A program made the position numbers and the translations under genes. Shown here in pieces: positions 61,627 through 64,000 of a stretch of DNA of 64,000 nt. Below the pieces are notes generated by a model. It searched no databases and was not told the DNA's origin. It saw only the letters and a list, made by a program, of their open reading frames with translations. Origin of the DNA: an uncultured Alphaproteobacteria bacterium (GTDB lineage Bacteria; Pseudomonadota; Alphaproteobacteria; HIMB59); assembly GCA_902575065.1 (NCBI GenBank), contig CACGPU010000004.1, positions 39,767 through 103,766 on the forward strand, in the 5' to 3' direction. Each line of letters opens with the position of its first letter. Within the stretch, counting starts at the first letter, position 1.

Positions 61627-63422
61627 TGTGCGGTATAGTTGGTATCTTAAATTCATCTTCTTTAAAGAATAACTCTATAGATATTTTAAAAAAGCTGGAA
61701 TATAGAGGGTATGACTCTGCTGGCATTTCCTTGTTTTCAAAAGAACGAATAAAAACCATTAAAAGTGTCGGCAAAATATCAGAACTAAAAAATAAAGCTC
61801 AAAATGTATCAGATAAAAATTTTTATGGTGTGATAGGTCATACAAGATGGGCAACACATGGAGTTGTTAGCAAAAATAATGCTCATCCATTTGCAAATGA
61901 TGATCTCACTTTAGTTTGTAATGGTATTATTGAAAACTATAGAAAAATTCAAAATCGATTTGTAGAAATTCCTAAAAATATTCAATCAGATACTGAAATC
62001 AGTTTTTACTTTCTCACCTATTTAGTCAATAAATATAAAAATTCAGATGAAGCTATTAGAGTGTTTAAAAGTGTAATTAAAGGAAACTACGCTTTTGTTA
62101 TATTTATAAAAAAAAATAATTGTTTTTACTTATTAAAAAATGGCAGTCCAATCGCCTTATCACATAATAGAAACTCCTCTTACATATGCTCAGATTCATC
62201 TATTTTATCTAATTATAGTGATAAGATTTATCATCTTAAAGATGGTGATATTATTAAAATTCAGCAGTCTAAAATATCTAGTTTAAATAAAGCTAAAATA
62301 CTCTTCGAAAAAAATGAAATTAAACAAAACCCATATGATAAAGGAAAATATCAACATTATATGTTGAAAGAGATTCATGAGCAGCCTGAAGTTATAAAAA
62401 CTACTCAAAAAAATTATGTAAAAGAATTTTTTAATGATTTTGAAAGCAAATTTAAAAATTTAATTTTAAACAAAAAAATAATATTTGTTGGATGTGGTAC
62501 TGCATACCATGCCTGTTTAGTTGGTGAGTATTACTTTAATAAATATACAAATATAGATACTTCATCAGAATTAGCTTCCGAGCTTAGATATAAAAAAATA
62601 AATAAAGACGAAAAAATTTTATTTATTTTTATTTCACAATCTGGTGAAACCATGGATACCTTGATGGCTCTAAAATATATCAAAAAAAACAAACATTCCT
62701 CTATAGTCATCACTAATTCTTTGCAGAGTAGTATGGTAAGAGAGGCTGATGTAACCATACCTACTTATGCTGATAAAGAAGTTGGTGTAGCCTCAACTAA
62801 AGCTTTTACTTGTCAAATATTGAGCTTAGCCAATCTTTCTATTGAAATTGGTAAAATGACAAATTCCATATCGAAAAAAGATTATAATAAGAATTTAGCA
62901 ATTCTAAAGTTATTACCAATAAAGCTGAAAAAATTAATAAATGATTTTACACCAGAGGCGAAAAAAATTGCAAAAAAATTAAGCCAATCTGATACTTGTT
63001 ATTTTATTGGAAGGAATATTGTATACCCAATAGCATTAGAGGGATCCTTGAAATTAAAAGAGATATCTTATATGCATAGCGAAGGCTTTCCAGGAGGAGA
63101 GATGAAACATGGCCCAATCGCATTGATCGATAAAAAATCATTAACAATTTGCTTATCGCCAAATAACGAACTATATGAGAAATCTATTTCTAATGCTGAG
63201 GAAATCGCTGCTAGAAATGGTAAGGTTATAATTTTATCTAGTGTTAAAATTCACAGAAAATCATTAAACACACATGATGTAAGCCTACCCAAAGAAAACT
63301 TTATTGACACACCTTTCATTTATACTATTCCTCTTCAACTCATTTCATATTATTTTGCTCTTAATGAAGGTACTGATATTGATCAACCAAGGAATCTCGC
63401 TAAATCAGTTACCGTTGAATAA
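61626..63422 (+). CDS. glmS: Glutamine-fructose-6-phosphate aminotransferase (isomerizing)
   Basis: 598 aa. The N-terminal glutaminase begins MCGIVGILNSSS with the nucleophilic Cys2, then LEYRGYDSAGIS and IGHTRWATHG. The two SIS isomerase domains include FVGCGTAYHACLVGEYYF, SQSGETMDTLMAL and PGGEMKHGPIALI. The C-terminus DQPRNLAKSVTVE is canonical. Makes glucosamine-6-P, the entry to UDP-GlcNAc. With glmU here and glmM at 33 kb, the whole pathway is in the window. No glmS ribozyme-like region is possible because of the 1-nt overlap. Confidence 0.97.
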   Translation: MCGIVGILNSSSLKNNSIDILKKLEYRGYDSAGISLFSKERIKTIKSVGKISELKNKAQNVSDKNFYGVIGHTRWATHGVVSKNNAHPFANDDLTLVCNGIIENYRKIQNRFVEIPKNIQSDTEISFYFLTYLVNKYKNSDEAIRVFKSVIKGNYAFVIFIKKNNCFYLLKNGSPIALSHNRNSSYICSDSSILSNYSDKIYHLKDGDIIKIQQSKISSLNKAKILFEKNEIKQNPYDKGKYQHYMLKEIHEQPEVIKTTQKNYVKEFFNDFESKFKNLILNKKIIFVGCGTAYHACLVGEYYFNKYTNIDTSSELASELRYKKINKDEKILFIFISQSGETMDTLMALKYIKKNKHSSIVITNSLQSSMVREADVTIPTYADKEVGVASTKAFTCQILSLANLSIEIGKMTNSISKKDYNKNLAILKLLPIKLKKLINDFTPEAKKIAKKLSQSDTCYFIGRNIVYPIALEGSLKLKEISYMHSEGFPGGEMKHGPIALIDKKSLTICLSPNNELYEKSISNAEEIAARNGKVIILSSVKIHRKSLNTHDVSLPKENFIDTPFIYTIPLQLISYYFALNEGTDIDQPRNLAKSVTVE

Positions 63423-63439
63423 ATTGAATACTATTTAAT

Positions 63440-64000
63440 ATGAATATCGAAGTTGATAATGAGATTTTGGCTAGTGTGATTGACGCTCGGTTTGGTATCA
63501 AACCACAGCTTTCTTCAAGTATTGAAAAAGCTAATTTCAAACAAACTATTTTTTTCCCTGAGGATAAATTGAAATCAAATACATTTAATTCAGTGCCTTT
63601 AGACACATATGGAATAATCAATAAATCTAAGTTATTTACAAGAGAACCTATTACAGGAGAACAAATATCTTATTTAATTAATGATAATGGCTACACTGTT
63701 AAAGATAATAATCCAGATATTAAAATCCAAACAACAGATTATAAAATTTTTTATAGATTTGAAATCAATGAGACTCAACACAAATATTGCTCATCAATTT
63801 TTACTAATTTAAAATTTAAAAAAATAAATATTGTTTTTCCAAATAGCAGCACAATACACTTTTTTTCTGATAATATATCCCTTTTAAAAAAATATATTAA
63901 GAAAATTGCTAATAAAAAAATTCAAGAGAGTGATCTTATTAAAATCAAAGTCCCAACTAGTTTATCTATTTATTACTCTAAAAATAATAATACCAAAGAG
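63440..64000 (+). CDS. Unrecognised protein, N-terminal part (runs off window)
   Basis: An ATG at 63440, 17 nt after glmS, opens a frame of 187 codons without a stop up to the window end; the ORF track does not list it. It starts MNIEVDNEILASVIDARFGI and is lysine/asparagine-rich with many alternating hydrophobic residues. I see no signal peptide, membrane helix or catalytic motif I recognise. The codon pattern matches the neighbours, so it is probably a real gene co-transcribed with glmS. Confidence 0.6.
   Translation, partial: MNIEVDNEILASVIDARFGIKPQLSSSIEKANFKQTIFFPEDKLKSNTFNSVPLDTYGIINKSKLFTREPITGEQISYLINDNGYTVKDNNPDIKIQTTDYKIFYRFEINETQHKYCSSIFTNLKFKKINIVFPNSSTIHFFSDNISLLKKYIKKIANKKIQESDLIKIKVPTSLSIYYSKNNNTKE

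Noticed and set aside
61600-61640. glmS riboswitch/ribozyme upstream of glmS
   Set aside because: glmU and glmS overlap by one base and no structured leader is possible; the ribozyme is also a Gram-positive feature.
1-64000. CRISPR arrays, insertion sequences, prophage or defence island
   Set aside because: No spaced repeats, transposase, integrase or phage structural genes were found; nearly every interval is a conserved housekeeping gene.

Overview
The window is a dense, very AT-rich bacterial chromosome segment with 67 recognisable genes (two cut by the window ends). I see no rRNA, tRNA, CRISPR array, IS element or prophage. The gene content points to an aerobic, streamlined, probably marine alphaproteobacterium. 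The evidence is ALA synthase (C4 heme route), the DUF1013/TrcR regulator, a coiled-coil gene next to zapA, hisZ next to purA, rpoH next to an rluD-type gene, the tol-pal and mur-fts clusters, and an FtsZ tail ending in a 'DIPSYLRK' peptide. Low GC, 4-nt start/stop overlaps and almost no intergenic DNA resemble SAR11- or HIMB59/AEGEAN-169-type genomes; the exact clade is inference.

Layout. (1) 1-6060, minus strand: hemC(+extra domain)-hemB-hemE-hemH-hemF-hemJ and a MATE transporter. hemA lies divergently at 7.9 kb behind an SDR and a flavin-dependent (LLM) oxidoreductase. Apart from a separate hemD, the whole aerobic route from glycine and succinyl-CoA to protoheme is in about 9 kb. (2) 9.3-15.6 kb, plus: trhO, rpmG, a photolyase without a normal start codon, then a flavoprotein, DUF1365, CFA-synthase-like methylase and DUF3833 lipoprotein. 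This looks like a light/singlet-oxygen and lipid-modification locus. (3) 15.6-21.7 kb, minus: tkt-gap-fba-efp-IMPase-rpmE-trcR, a carbon-metabolism operon without pgk. (4) 21.7-36.1 kb, plus: zauP-like/zapA, fau, ymdB, yebC, a small PD-(D/E)XK nuclease, tolQRAB-pal-cpoB, tilS, ftsH, glmM, short hisZ, purA. (5) 36.1-37.8 kb, minus: rluD-type synthase and rpoH. (6) 37.8-46.5 kb, plus: small membrane protein, murG-murC-murB-ddl-ftsQ-ftsA-ftsZ-lpxC. (7) 46.5-49.7 kb: fumC, gpmA, a LysE exporter and a truncated dehydrogenase N-domain. (8) 49.7-59.3 kb: a polyamine module (aguA, aguB, potDABC, puuA, puuB, a GlcD-type flavoprotein). (9) 59.3-64 kb: sua5, glmU, glmS and an unrecognised open gene.

Translation signals are unusual. 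Many genes start with TTG (6865, 11798, 13825, 21664 on minus, 22278, 29875, 38041, 41274, 42812, 48515) and some with GTG (7948, 25819). Obvious Shine-Dalgarno sequences were noticed only before a few genes expected to be highly expressed (fba, pal, ftsZ, potD). The points most worth checking are the HemD-like tail on HemC, the Hjc-like nuclease where ruvC often lies, the photolyase with an apparent AUC start, and the flavoprotein/DUF1365/CFA/DUF3833 lipid locus.
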